A DNA stretch of 64,000 bases from Phycisphaeraceae bacterium (GCA_028282805.1 JANQHD010000035.1:1-64000), one strand, 5' to 3'; numbered from the stretch's first letter, positions 43,713-52,143 are shown. The notes: generated by a model from the letters alone, not told the origin. Numbers and translations: made by a program.

Positions 43713-44840
43713 ATGCCCTCGAGTGCACTGCGACAATCCGTCGTCACCCGCGCCAAGCGCGTCGTCGTCAAGCTCGGCACGCAACTGCTCACCGATGAGA
43801 GCGGCCGGCTCGACCCCGCGTACGTGCGCGAGATCGCCCGGCAGTGCGCCGCGCTGATCGCGCGCGGCATCGACGTGACCGTCGTGTCCAGCGGCGCCGT
43901 CGGCGTCGGCTGCGGCGAGCTGAACCTCGTCGAACGGCCTTGCGACGTCGGGCAGATGCAGGCCGTCGCCGCCGTCGGCCAGTCGGGCCTGATGAGCCGG
44001 TGGCACGAGGCGTTCAAGCCGCACGGCCACGAGGTCGCGCAGATGCTGCTCACCCGCGCCGACTTCGACGACCGCCAGCGCTACCTGAACATCCGCAACT
44101 GCATCGGCGAGCTGCACACGCTCGCGGCCGTGCCCATCATCAACGAGAACGACACCGTCAGCGTCGAAGAGATACGCTTCGGCGACAACGACGTGCTCGC
44201 GGCGCTGGTGACCAACCTGTTGCGCGCCGACCTGCTGATCGTGCTCAGCGTGGTCGACGGCCTAAAGGGGCTCGACGGCAACGTGATCGAGATCGTGCAC
44301 GATGCGCTCGACGCCCGCGCGATGGTGGTGGGCGAGAAATCACCGCTGGGTTCGGGCGGCATGGAAACCAAGCTCGAGGCCGCGCGGCTCGTCACCGACG
44401 CCGGCGAGGTCGCGATCATCGCCAACGGGCGCGAGCCCGACATACTCACCAGGCTGCTCGACGGCGAGAACTTCGGCACCGTGTTCGTGCCCGCCCAGCG
44501 CAAGCTCGACAGCCGCCAGCGCTGGATCGGCATGACCGTGCGGCCCGCGGGCACGCTCACCGTCGACGACGGCGCCGCCCGGGCGCTGACCCAGGGCGGC
44601 AAGAGCCTGCTCGCCTCGGGCATCACCGAGATCACCGGGCGCTTCGAGACCGGCGACGCGGTGATCGTCCGCGACCAACGCGGCCGCGAGATCGGGCGCG
44701 GTTTGACCAACTACAACTCACGCGAGTGCCGCCTCGTGATGGGCCGAAAGTCCAACGAGTTCGGCGAGCTGCTCGGCAGACGCGCCTACGACGAGGTCAT
44801 CCACCGCGACAACCTCGTGCTCACGCTGTTGCGTGACTGA
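43713..44840 (+). CDS. proB: glutamate 5-kinase with PUA domain
   Basis: A 375-aa amino acid kinase (VVVKLGTQLLTDESGRLD; INENDTVSVEEIRFGDND; GSGGMETKLEAA) plus a C-terminal PUA domain at about 285-370. First step of proline synthesis from glutamate. It starts 5 bp after the waaA stop, so it is in one operon with Kdo genes. proA is not in the window; proC is at 49353. Confidence 0.96.
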   Translation: MPSSALRQSVVTRAKRVVVKLGTQLLTDESGRLDPAYVREIARQCAALIARGIDVTVVSSGAVGVGCGELNLVERPCDVGQMQAVAAVGQSGLMSRWHEAFKPHGHEVAQMLLTRADFDDRQRYLNIRNCIGELHTLAAVPIINENDTVSVEEIRFGDNDVLAALVTNLLRADLLIVLSVVDGLKGLDGNVIEIVHDALDARAMVVGEKSPLGSGGMETKLEAARLVTDAGEVAIIANGREPDILTRLLDGENFGTVFVPAQRKLDSRQRWIGMTVRPAGTLTVDDGAARALTQGGKSLLASGITEITGRFETGDAVIVRDQRGREIGRGLTNYNSRECRLVMGRKSNEFGELLGRRAYDEVIHRDNLVLTLLRD

Positions 44841-44868
44841 GCGGGTAATCGGATAAGATAGGCGCACC

Positions 44869-45708
44869 ATGACAGTCACACACATCGGCAACCTGACCGT
44901 GGGCGAGGGCCAACCGCTGGGCGTCATCGCCGGGCCCTGCGTGATCGAATCGCTCGAGCAGTGCCTCGAGATCGGCTCGGCCGTGCGCGACCGCTGCGCG
45001 GAGCTCGGCTTCGGCTACGTGTTCAAGGCCAGCTTCGACAAGGCCAACCGCTCGTCGATCCGTAGCGACCGCGGGCCGGGTTTGGCCGAGGGGCTGCGCA
45101 TCCTCGCGGCGGTGGGGGAAGAACTCGGCGTGCCGATCGCCACCGACATCCACGAATCGCACCAGGCGGCGGAGGTCGGCGCGATCGTCGACCTCGTGCA
45201 GATACCCGCGTTCCTCTGTCGGCAGACCGACCTGCTGGTCGCCGCGGCGCACACCGGCAAAGCCGTCAACGTCAAGAAGGGCCAGTTCCTCTCGCCCGCC
45301 GAGATGCAGAACGTGGTCGTGAAGATCAACGAGGCGTTCAACGAGCACTTCCCCCAGGCCGAGCACAAAGCCAACCTCATGCTCACCGAACGCGGCACGT
45401 TCTTCGGCTACCACCGACTCGTCACCGACTTCATCGGCCTCGGCGACCTGATGGAACTCGGCTACCCCGTGTGTTTCGACGTGACCCACTCGACCCAACA
45501 GCCCGGCGGCCAGGGGTCGGCTTCCGGCGGCCGGCCCGACCGCGCACCGCTGCTGGCCAGGGCGGCGGTGGCCGCGGGGGTGCACGCGCTGTTCATCGAG
45601 ACCCACCCCGACCCGCCGAGCGCCGCGTCCGACGCGGCGGTGGTGCTGCCGATCGAGACCACGTTGGCATTGCTCGCCGACGCCGCCCGTTTGCGCGACG
45701 CGGTCTGA
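44869..45708 (+). CDS. kdsA: 3-deoxy-8-phosphooctulonate synthase
   Basis: A 279-aa class I aldolase-like DAHP/KDO8P synthase: GVIAGPCVIES, FKASFDKANRSS, QIPAFLCRQTDLL and VKKGQFLSP are diagnostic for KdsA. It condenses PEP with arabinose-5-phosphate. The Cys in GPCVIE suggests either metal type. The ATG is 9 nt after TAAGAT. Together with waaA it gives two Kdo steps separated by proB. Confidence 0.96.
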   Translation: MTVTHIGNLTVGEGQPLGVIAGPCVIESLEQCLEIGSAVRDRCAELGFGYVFKASFDKANRSSIRSDRGPGLAEGLRILAAVGEELGVPIATDIHESHQAAEVGAIVDLVQIPAFLCRQTDLLVAAAHTGKAVNVKKGQFLSPAEMQNVVVKINEAFNEHFPQAEHKANLMLTERGTFFGYHRLVTDFIGLGDLMELGYPVCFDVTHSTQQPGGQGSASGGRPDRAPLLARAAVAAGVHALFIETHPDPPSAASDAAVVLPIETTLALLADAARLRDAV

Positions 45709-45729
45709 CTCCAAACCGAATGCGCCAAC

Positions 45730-45935
45730 GACCAAGCCGGACCGTAGCGCAGCGCAGGTCCGGATCGTATAAACCACAAAGGCCTAAAGAAGCGCAAAGA
45801 CACAAAAGCTGTTTACAAAAACCCCTGCGCCTCCGCGCCCTTTTTCGCCTCTGCGGTAAAACGAACCAAGCCGGACCGCAGTGCAGATCCCGACCGTATG
45901 AACCGCGAAGTCGCAAAGTGGCGCAAAGGCTTATA
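45730..45935 (+). repeat. degenerate CAAAGGC element with direct repeats
   Basis: Two direct copies (45730-45783 and 45863-45917) begin CCAAGCCGGACCG and end in an AACCRCRAAG run. Between and within them AAACCACAAAGGC (about 45770-45782) faces GCCTCTGCGGTAAAA (about 45847-45861), an imperfect inverted pair about 90 bp apart. The same ends flank the broken GxxExxY gene at 54064-54310. No ORF survives here. Confidence 0.65.
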
Positions 45936-45952
45936 ACGCTTGATGCAAAATG

Positions 45953-45975
45953 ATAGTTTTTAGACTAAAAACTAT
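45953..45975. promoter_or_regulatory. ArsR-type operator palindrome, site 1
   Basis: Perfect 11-bp arms ATAGTTTTTAG and CTAAAAACTAT around a single A. It is the same core as sites at 46172-46194 and 46351-46373, 219 bp upstream of site 2. Confidence 0.7.
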
Positions 45976-46026
45976 AAACTAGATCGGCCGTGTGGGTACG
46001 GGCATTGATGGTGCAGGGCGCGTTAG

Positions 46027-46164
46027 CCGGCGGCATACCTGCCGCCGGGAGCCGGGGTCGTGGACGACCCGGCTCGCACGGATCGGCACCAGGTATGGTG
46101 CCGGCCACACTAAGTATGGTGCGGACCATCGTGTAAGCGGTCGCGGGTGGGGCCGATGCCCCAC
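46027..46164 (+). other. array of five consecutive hairpins, candidate structured RNA
   Basis: Five stems follow each other: H1 46027-46048 (CCGGCGGC/GCCGCCGG, 8 bp, loop 6); H2 46049-46075 (GAGCCGGG..TCGT with ACGACCCGGCTC, 12 bp, one bulged G); H3 46084-46103 (CGGCACCA/TGGTGCCG, loop GGTA); H4 46116-46129 (ATGGT/ACCAT, extended by ACAC/GTGT); H5 46147-46164 (GTGGGGC/GCCCCAC, loop CGAT). They lie exactly between operator sites 1 and 2. No conserved ORF fits. A non-coding RNA or a palindromic mobile relic are the options. Confidence 0.5.
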
Positions 46165-46171
46165 GAGGTTA

Positions 46172-46194
46172 ATCGTTTTTAGTCTAAAAACGAT
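46172..46194. promoter_or_regulatory. ArsR-type operator palindrome, site 2
   Basis: Perfect 11-bp arms ATCGTTTTTAG and CTAAAAACGAT around T, identical to site 3. No consensus -35 is placed correctly beside it on either strand. Confidence 0.75.
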
Positions 46195-46340
46195 CAAAGC
46201 GATCGCCATCTGTGAGGTGCCGAGCGATCGCACGCTGGCACGCTGGGTCGGCATGGGTCGAGGTCTTTGGCCCGCAGGGGTGGGGGTGTTGGGCCGCACG
46301 GGACCGGCGATCGGGGTTCTTGATCCGTATGAGGAGGGGG

Positions 46341-46373
46341 TTGACAGCTGATCGTTTTTAGTCTAAAAACGAT
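46341..46373 (+). promoter_or_regulatory. promoter and operator site 3 of the ArsR-like gene
   Basis: Consensus -35 TTGACA (46341-46346), 17-bp spacer, -10 TAAAAA (46364-46369). The 23-bp palindrome (46351-46373) covers the spacer and the -10, so a bound repressor would block polymerase. The ATG starts 6 nt after the -10, where transcription should begin, so the mRNA would be leaderless. Confidence 0.8.
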
Positions 46374-46375
46374 GT

Positions 46376-46669
46376 ATGGCAAGACCACAATACTCAGCAC
46401 AATCGGATCGGGACGTGTACCGGGCGATCGCGCACGGGACGCGGCGGGGGATTTTAGATCGGCTGCGCGACGGGGAGCGGACGTTTGCGGAGTTGGCCAA
46501 GCCGTTCGCGGTGTCGCAGCCGACGCTGTCGCAGCACCTGGCCGTTTTGATCAAGGTCGGGCTCGTGAAAAGCCGGCGCGCGGGCGGGCGGTTGTATTAC
46601 AAGCTCAACCCCACGGGCTTGCGACAGGTGATGAACTGGTCGGCGAAGCTGTGCGATTCGAAGAAGTGA
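46376..46669 (+). CDS. ArsR/SmtB-family winged-helix repressor
   Basis: A 97-aa protein: VYRAIAHGTRRGILDRLRDG helix 1-2 region, recognition helix VSQPTLSQHLAVL (about residues 46-58), wing KSRRAGGRLYYKLN. It resembles the SdpR-like metal-independent group; the ArsR CxC metal motif is missing. Three copies of a palindrome upstream, one over its own -10, show autoregulation. There is no adjacent effector gene on the same strand apart from the low-GC ORF. What it senses is unknown. Confidence 0.88.
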   Translation: MARPQYSAQSDRDVYRAIAHGTRRGILDRLRDGERTFAELAKPFAVSQPTLSQHLAVLIKVGLVKSRRAGGRLYYKLNPTGLRQVMNWSAKLCDSKK

Positions 46670-46923
46670 GCGAAAACGGCCCGGAGGGCCGGCGCTAAAT
46701 GTTTGCGTCGGGGTTTGGACACTGCGCATCGCACTGCGCATCGCAATGCGTAGGGCGCGTCGAGTCTTCGGGACGCACCACATCCGATCCAACTGCACGG
46801 GATCGTCGGTGCTACCTCACTGGTACCCATTGATACGGACTGAAGCCGCACCGTATTAATGCGCCGTGATTCGGTGGACACAACACAATTGTGTATCGGA
46901 AGTACGAGAAAAGGTCGACAGGC

Positions 46924-47259
46924 ATGGCAGGCACCAGGGTGTATCTCGTTTTGGGGGCATACGGTACGACGATATCACCTTCAAGCAAACTTGAGCCACA
47001 TATAGAGTTTCAAGTTAGACGCGTCATCGCGGACAGCGATATGGCTGCGCAAATAGCCATCGAAAATCAACCGCCTCACTACTACACGAATAGCGATGGG
47101 AACACCGTTGAGGTATTTCTGATCAAGGTTCTGGCTGTAGACGAGGACGAGACTGATGAAGATGAAGACGTCATGGCGGGCAGAATTGATATTCTTGGAG
47201 CGATTGTCGGGGTGGATGAGTTTCTTGAGATGTTGAATGGCGAGGATGAGGATGTGTAG
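46924..47259 (+). CDS. hypothetical acidic protein, low GC
   Basis: A 111-aa protein with a beta-rich first half (TRVYLVLGAYGTT) and a very acidic tail (DEDETDEDEDV around residue 80 and EDEDV at the end). No family recognised; no signal peptide. GC is well below the window average, suggesting transfer. An alternative GTG start at 46891 would add 11 residues. It is 254 bp after the ArsR-like gene with no clear promoter. Confidence 0.6.
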   Translation: MAGTRVYLVLGAYGTTISPSSKLEPHIEFQVRRVIADSDMAAQIAIENQPPHYYTNSDGNTVEVFLIKVLAVDEDETDEDEDVMAGRIDILGAIVGVDEFLEMLNGEDEDV

Positions 47260-47460
47260 TCGCTGCCGTGTGTAGTGTGCCTGGGAATTGTGGCGCAGAT
47301 AACAATGATACGCAAGAAGTGAGATGCTCCAAATCATCTTACCGGTTGGGCGCCACGCATAGAACAACCGGTGCGTTTTAGTGACTCGACGGACCCTGCC
47401 TCGCTCGTATACTTTCTTCAAAACCGTCCCGGCCTGAGACGGGCCGGTTATATGTTTGCT

Positions 47461-48429
47461 TTATCCGTCGGAGACCTCGCCCATGCGACGGTATTTGCCG
47501 TAGCGGCGGCGGATGAGGTTTTCGATCTTGTAACGCTTGAGCTCACGCAGGTTGCGGGTGATCCATTCTTCCACGGCCTCGAACGCCTTGGCCGGGTCGC
47601 GGTGGGCGGCGCCTAAGGGTTCGGGGATCACCTCGTCGACGATGCCGAGGTCGACGTTGTCCTTGGCGGTGAGCTTGAGCTGTTCGGCGGCGGCGGCGGC
47701 CTGTTCGCCGGTCTTCCAGAGGATCGCGGCGCAGCCCTCGGGGCTGATCACCGAGTACCAGGCGTACTGCATCATGCCGAGGCGGTCACCGACGCCGATG
47801 CCGAGCGCGCCGCCGGAGCCGCCTTCGCCGATGACGACGCTGAGGATGGGCACGCGGAGGCGGGCCATGGCGCGGAGGTTGACGGCGATGGCCTCGGCCT
47901 GGCCGCGCTGCTCGGCGCCGATGCCGGGGTAGGCGCCGGGGGTGTCGATGAAGGTGACGATGGGCAGGGAGAACTTCTCGGCCAGCTGCATCTTGGCCAG
48001 GGCTTTGCGGTAACCTTCGGGGTGGGCGCAGCCGAAGTGGCAGGCGATCTTCTCGTTGGTGTCCTTGCCCTTGTGGTGGGCGACGACGAGGCACTTGTGC
48101 GGGCCGATGCGGCCGAAGCCGGTGATGATGGCGGGGTCGTCGCCGAAGTGGCGGTCGCCGTGGAGCTCGCAGAAGTCCTTGACGAAGGCCTTGATGTAGT
48201 CGGTGGCCAGCGGGCGGTTGGCGTGGCGGGCGACCTGGACGGTCTGCCAGGGGGTGAGTTTTTTGTAGGTCTTCTTGAGCAGGGCGGTGTGACTGGACCG
48301 GAGCTTGCCGATCTCGTCGACGTAGCCCTGGGTCTCGTCGTTGGCGGCCTTCTCGAGCTTGGCGATCTGGCCCTCGAGTTCGATGAGGGGTTTTTCAAAG
48401 TCGAGCTGGAAGTTCGAGGCGGTGGACAT
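47461..48429 (-). CDS. accA: acetyl-CoA carboxylase carboxyltransferase subunit alpha
   Basis: A 322-aa AccA of normal length: FEKPLIELEGQIAKLEKAA start, then the crotonase-type core with VVAHHKGKDTNEKI, THIDTPGAYPG-like FIDTPGAYPGIGAEQRGQ and the oxyanion segment VIGEGGSGGALGIGVGD. With AccD it transfers CO2 from carboxybiotin to acetyl-CoA to start fatty acid synthesis. Divergent from tyrA with a 60-bp gap; no accD nearby. Confidence 0.97.
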   Translation of the reverse strand: MSTASNFQLDFEKPLIELEGQIAKLEKAANDETQGYVDEIGKLRSSHTALLKKTYKKLTPWQTVQVARHANRPLATDYIKAFVKDFCELHGDRHFGDDPAIITGFGRIGPHKCLVVAHHKGKDTNEKIACHFGCAHPEGYRKALAKMQLAEKFSLPIVTFIDTPGAYPGIGAEQRGQAEAIAVNLRAMARLRVPILSVVIGEGGSGGALGIGVGDRLGMMQYAWYSVISPEGCAAILWKTGEQAAAAAEQLKLTAKDNVDLGIVDEVIPEPLGAAHRDPAKAFEAVEEWITRNLRELKRYKIENLIRRRYGKYRRMGEVSDG

Positions 48430-48489
48430 AGCGTTGTGGCTCCGGGCGTCGCGGTCGGGGTGACAATGCCATAGGATATCGACTAACTC

Positions 48490-49356
48490 ATGTTCGACCA
48501 ATCGACCCAACGCGTGTGCATCGTGGGCACGGGGCTGCTGGGCGCGAGCCTCGGGCTGGCGCTGCGCCAGGCGGGTTTCGGCGGCACGGTCGTCGGCGTG
48601 GCCCGCCGGGCGGCGACGCGCGACGAGACGCTGGGCATCGGCGCGGTGGACGAGGCGACCGACGACACCGCGGCGGCGGTTTCCGACGCGGACCTGGTCG
48701 TGCTGGCCACGCCGGTGGGCACGGTGATCCGCCTGCTCAGCGACCTGGCCGGGCGGTTCAAGCCGACGGCGGTGATCACGGACGTGGGCTCGACGAAGAA
48801 GACGACCGTCGACGCGGCCGCGGCGCTGGCCAACCCGGGGCGGTTCGTCGGCGCGCACCCCATGGCCGGCGGCGAGCGCAGCGGGCCGAGCGCAGCCGAG
48901 GCGGACCTCTACCACGGCAAGCCCGTCATCCTCACACCCACGGATGCGACCGACGCCGACGCGCTGGCGGTCGTCGAAACGATGTGGCGGGCGCTGGGCA
49001 TGCGTGTGCTGGTCATGGGCCCGGCCGAGCACGACGCGGCGGTGGCGCGCATCAGCCACCTGCCGCACGTGGTGTCGAGCATGCTCATGCGGATGGCCAC
49101 CGACAGCGGCGGGCTCGACGCGGCGTCGACGGGCCTGCGGAGCATGACCCGCCTGGCGTCGGGCGACACGCACATGTGGGCGGATATTTTGCAGGACAAC
49201 GCCCCGGCCGTGCTCGCGGCACTGGCCGACTGGCGGGCCGAGTGCGACCGGCTTCAAGAATTGATTGAAACCAACGACCGCGACCGCATCGTCTTGTGGC
49301 TGGACGAGGCGTCGTCGATGCGGCGCGAATGGTTAAACCGCGGAGACCAGGCGTGA
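48490..49356 (+). CDS. tyrA: prephenate dehydrogenase
   Basis: A 288-aa NAD-dependent dehydrogenase: CIVGTGLLGASLGLALRQ (Rossmann), TDVGSTKKTTVDAA, and AHPMAGGERSGPSAAE, the last two diagnostic for TyrA. Converts prephenate to 4-hydroxyphenylpyruvate for tyrosine. The stop overlaps the proC start (GTGA), so the two are coupled. Confidence 0.95.
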   Translation: MFDQSTQRVCIVGTGLLGASLGLALRQAGFGGTVVGVARRAATRDETLGIGAVDEATDDTAAAVSDADLVVLATPVGTVIRLLSDLAGRFKPTAVITDVGSTKKTTVDAAAALANPGRFVGAHPMAGGERSGPSAAEADLYHGKPVILTPTDATDADALAVVETMWRALGMRVLVMGPAEHDAAVARISHLPHVVSSMLMRMATDSGGLDAASTGLRSMTRLASGDTHMWADILQDNAPAVLAALADWRAECDRLQELIETNDRDRIVLWLDEASSMRREWLNRGDQA

Positions 49357-50156
49357 GCTACGAGCTGGGCATTTTGGGCGCGGGCAACATGGCCGAAGCG
49401 ATCGCACGCGGCGCGATCGACGCGGGGGTGTTGAACGTCGACGGCCTGATCGTCGCCGACCCCTCGGCCGAGCGCAAAGCGGTGTTCGAAAAGATGGGCG
49501 CGACGGTTGCGCCGAGCAACGTCGACGTGATCGAACGCGCCAAGCGTTTGCTGGTGGCGGTCAAGCCGCAGGTGTTCGCCGCGCTCGGCGAGCAGGTACG
49601 CCTCATCGACGCCGACCAGCAGTTGGTGATTTCGATCATGGCGGGCGTGTCGAGCGACGCGATCCTGCAAGCGTTGGGCGGTCGCGGGCGTGTGATCCGC
49701 GTGATGCCGAACACGCCGTTGCAGGTGGGTCAGGGCGCCAGCGCCATCGCCATGGCCGGCGACGCAACCGACGACGACCGCGCCTTCGCCCTCGAGCTGT
49801 TCGGCGCGGCGGGCATCGCCGAGGTGGTCGAAGAAGCGTCGATCGATGCGGTCACCGCGCTCAGCGGTTCGGGCCCGGCGTACGTGTTCTACCTCGCCGA
49901 GGCGATGACCGAGGCCGGCGAGAAGTTGGGCCTGTCGCCCATGCTCGCCAACAAGCTCGCCCGGCAGACCCTGCTCGGCGCCGCGACGCTGTTGACCCGC
50001 TCCGGCGAGGCCGCCGGCGAGCTGCGCCGCCGTGTCACCTCGCCCGGCGGCACCACCCAGGCCGCCTGCGAACACCTCGAAGCCCAATCCGTCAAACAGC
50101 ACGTCATCGACGCCATGGCCAAAGCCGAAGCCCGCAGCAAAGAGCTCGGCCAGTAA
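49353..50156 (+). CDS. proC: pyrroline-5-carboxylate reductase
   Basis: A 267-aa reductase for the last proline step: LGILGAGNMAEAIARGAI start, VKPQVFAAL, and the C-terminal signature VTSPGGTTQAACEHLE. Start GTG at 49353 overlaps the tyrA stop. GC and codon use match neighbours. Confidence 0.96.
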   Translation: MSYELGILGAGNMAEAIARGAIDAGVLNVDGLIVADPSAERKAVFEKMGATVAPSNVDVIERAKRLLVAVKPQVFAALGEQVRLIDADQQLVISIMAGVSSDAILQALGGRGRVIRVMPNTPLQVGQGASAIAMAGDATDDDRAFALELFGAAGIAEVVEEASIDAVTALSGSGPAYVFYLAEAMTEAGEKLGLSPMLANKLARQTLLGAATLLTRSGEAAGELRRRVTSPGGTTQAACEHLEAQSVKQHVIDAMAKAEARSKELGQ

Positions 50157-50203
50157 CGTTTAGCCGCGACCCAAAGGAGAGCGTGCAACACACACCGCGC
50201 TAC

Positions 50204-50229
50204 AAAAAAACCCGCGGTGCGCCGCGGGC
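50204..50229 (-). terminator. rho-independent terminator of the NifU-like gene
   Basis: Minus strand: CCCGCGGC-GC-ACCGCGGG-type stem (CCCGCGG/CCGCGGG) followed by seven T, 43 bp beyond the NifU-like stop. Confidence 0.85.
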
Positions 50230-50271
50230 TTATCCGATTGTACATCGCAGATTGAAGATCGCAGGTTCCCC

Positions 50272-50529
50272 TCACTGCACCGCCACGACCGCCGTCACCT
50301 CGGGCACGTGCTCGACCAGGTTGCGCTCGATGCCCATCTGCAGCGTCATCGTGCTCGACGGGCAACCCACGCACGCGCCGTGAAAGCGGATTTTCACCAC
50401 GCCCTCGTCGGTCACGTCGACCAGTTCCAGGTCGCCGCCGTCGGATTGCACGGCGGGGCGGATCAGGTCCACCACCTCGGCGACGCGCTGTTTGACGGTG
50501 GGCGCTTGGTTATTGGGGGTTGGGGCCAT
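50272..50529 (-). CDS. NifU C-terminal-domain Fe-S scaffold
   Basis: An 85-aa protein: [25 protein letters not shown] then the cluster-binding CVGCPSS, the Nfu core. It assembles or carries Fe-S clusters. The ATG at 50529 follows GAAGGACGCCCG; two earlier in-frame ATGs lack this site. The N-terminal scaffold domain of full NifU is absent. Confidence 0.93.
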   Translation of the reverse strand: MAPTPNNQAPTVKQRVAEVVDLIRPAVQSDGGDLELVDVTDEGVVKIRFHGACVGCPSSTMTLQMGIERNLVEHVPEVTAVVAVQ

Positions 50530-50564
50530 CGGGCGTCCTTCTTCGCGGGTCTCTTTCACACCCA

Positions 50565-51482
50565 TCATAGCGCCGTATCGCTCGACTGGCCAGCGCCCGC
50601 CGATCGGCCGTGCCACCACGCGCCGAGCACGCGGGCGTAACGCTCGGTTTGAACGCTTGCCGGTTCGACGTGACCGCACCCGGCGAACACCTCCAACCGG
50701 GCGTGCGGGTTGATTTCGACGAGGTGCCGGGTGTGGCCGAGGGGCGTGATCGTGTCGGCGTCGCCTTGCATGATCAGCATCGGCACGCCGTGGTCCAGCG
50801 GGAACTGAAGGCTGTTGCGCCGGAACCCTTCGCCGCCCAGTCGGCCGAGCAACCACCACGCGATCGGCACGGTCAGCCAGGTCGGAAAGCCCATCGTTGT
50901 GACCATGCGTTTCGAAGCGTCGGCGGGGTACACCAACGGCGAGTCGAGCACCACACCCGCCACCGCCGCGCCCGCCGCCACCGCCCGCAGCGCCACCAAC
51001 GCCCCCAACGACGCGCCCAGCAGCACGACCGGTTCGTCGCCATGTTGGGCGCGCAGCGCATCGACGACCGCCTTCGCGTCGCGCGCTTCGTCGCGGCCGA
51101 GCGTGCACCGTCGGTGGGGCGAGTCGCCGTGGCCGCGCTGGTCGTAGATCGCCACGCGCTTCGCCACCGGCGCGACCGCGCCGAGCCAGCCGAGCACGCC
51201 GATGCGCGAGTCGGCCCAGCCGTGACACACCACGACCGTCGGCCCACCCGCCGCCTCACCTTCGACCAGCCAGACCTTACCCACGGGGTCGATGGTTTGG
51301 GTTTCGAACGTGTACCCCGCGGCCTTCGGGTCGGTGGGCCAACCGTTGGCGATGGCCACGCCCTCGGTGCGTCGGGGCGGGTAAGCCGTCAGGTACGCCA
51401 CATATGCGGCGACGGCCCCGATCAGTAGCACCGCTGCGACGAGCAATAGCAGTATGATGCCGGGCAACATGGTTTCGAGCAT
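50565..51482 (-). CDS. membrane-anchored alpha/beta hydrolase
   Basis: A 305-aa protein with an N-terminal TM helix ([26 protein letters not shown], about residues 5-30 in part) and an alpha/beta hydrolase domain: VVCHGW oxyanion region, nucleophile in LLGASLGAL, Asp in [10 protein letters not shown], His in GCGHVE. Resembles the YtfL/BAAT-like serine hydrolases. Unrelated to the fusion at 19037 except by fold. The start is uncertain between 51482 and 51470. Confidence 0.85.
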   Translation of the reverse strand: MLETMLPGIILLLLVAAVLLIGAVAAYVAYLTAYPPRRTEGVAIANGWPTDPKAAGYTFETQTIDPVGKVWLVEGEAAGGPTVVVCHGWADSRIGVLGWLGAVAPVAKRVAIYDQRGHGDSPHRRCTLGRDEARDAKAVVDALRAQHGDEPVVLLGASLGALVALRAVAAGAAVAGVVLDSPLVYPADASKRMVTTMGFPTWLTVPIAWWLLGRLGGEGFRRNSLQFPLDHGVPMLIMQGDADTITPLGHTRHLVEINPHARLEVFAGCGHVEPASVQTERYARVLGAWWHGRSAGAGQSSDTAL

Positions 51483-51548
51483 AGCAGAACCCGCGGTGGC
51501 GAACCCGCCGCGGGTGTTTTGTGTATGAACGGGGAGCGGATCGGTCGA

Positions 51549-51554
51549 TATAAT
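51549..51554 (+). promoter_or_regulatory. -10 box TATAAT before a leaderless-type start
   Basis: Consensus TATAAT, seven nt before the ATG at 51562. The -35 is weak (TGAACG at 17-bp spacing). Confidence 0.6.
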
Positions 51555-51561
51555 GCTTGAC

Positions 51562-52143
51562 ATGTGGTTCACGCGCAACAATACGTGTTGGCTTAACCTC
51601 GCCGCGCTGGGCGTGGCGTGGTGCGTGGTACAGGCGTCACACGCCCAGACCGTCACCGAGCGCGGCCTGCGCCCGGTGGATACGGCCGTCGAAGACCGCG
51701 ACCCGTTACAACGCTCGCTGCGCGTGATCGAGCCGGGCCTGTCGACGACCGGCGAGCGGACCGCGGTCCACCAGCGCATCATGCCCGGCGGCGACGACCA
51801 CCTGCACCAGCGCCACGTGCGCCTGTACTACCTCGGCCAGGGGTTCACCGCCGAGTACGACCGCTCGCAGTACGCCGCGAACCGGCGCGGCGACCTGTTC
51901 GCGACGATCCCGTCGAACACGGTGTTCCACATCGCGCCGCCGCGCGAACCGTTTGCCACCGCCGGCGACGAGTACCTGCCCGGCCGGGTCGACGGGCGCA
52001 TCGGCCCCGACGACACCGGCACGGCGCCCACGGGCGACGCGGACCGCGTGCGCGACACACACTGGGAGCGATACAACACCTCCGTCATGCTGCAACGCGC
52101 GGTCGTGGTTGAGGTATTAAACCGTCCCGCGGGCTCGTCATGA
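51562..52143 (+). CDS. secreted protein of unknown function
   Basis: A 193-aa protein with signal peptide (LNLAALGVAWCVVQASHAQ, cleavage after SHA) and no recognised domain; the mature part contains HLHQRHVRLYYLGQGF and a basic/acidic mix. Start at 51562 is preferred because the ATG at 51553 overlaps the -10 box. It overlaps the DtxR-like gene by four bases (ATGA), so its expression is tied to a metal-responsive regulator. Confidence 0.75.
   Translation: MWFTRNNTCWLNLAALGVAWCVVQASHAQTVTERGLRPVDTAVEDRDPLQRSLRVIEPGLSTTGERTAVHQRIMPGGDDHLHQRHVRLYYLGQGFTAEYDRSQYAANRRGDLFATIPSNTVFHIAPPREPFATAGDEYLPGRVDGRIGPDDTGTAPTGDADRVRDTHWERYNTSVMLQRAVVVEVLNRPAGSS

Noticed and set aside
46199-46230. Two GCGATCGC octamers 24 bp apart, like cyanobacterial HIP1
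   Set aside because: Only two copies, in a GC-rich region where the octamer is likely by chance, and other evidence does not suggest cyanobacteria.
45992-46351. A 119-aa open frame through the hairpin array
   Set aside because: It spans an operator palindrome and three hairpins, has no ribosome site and no family resemblance.
45953-46373. CRISPR array
   Set aside because: The three repeats are palindromic, 219 and 179 bp apart, and unequal in spacing, with no cas genes nearby.
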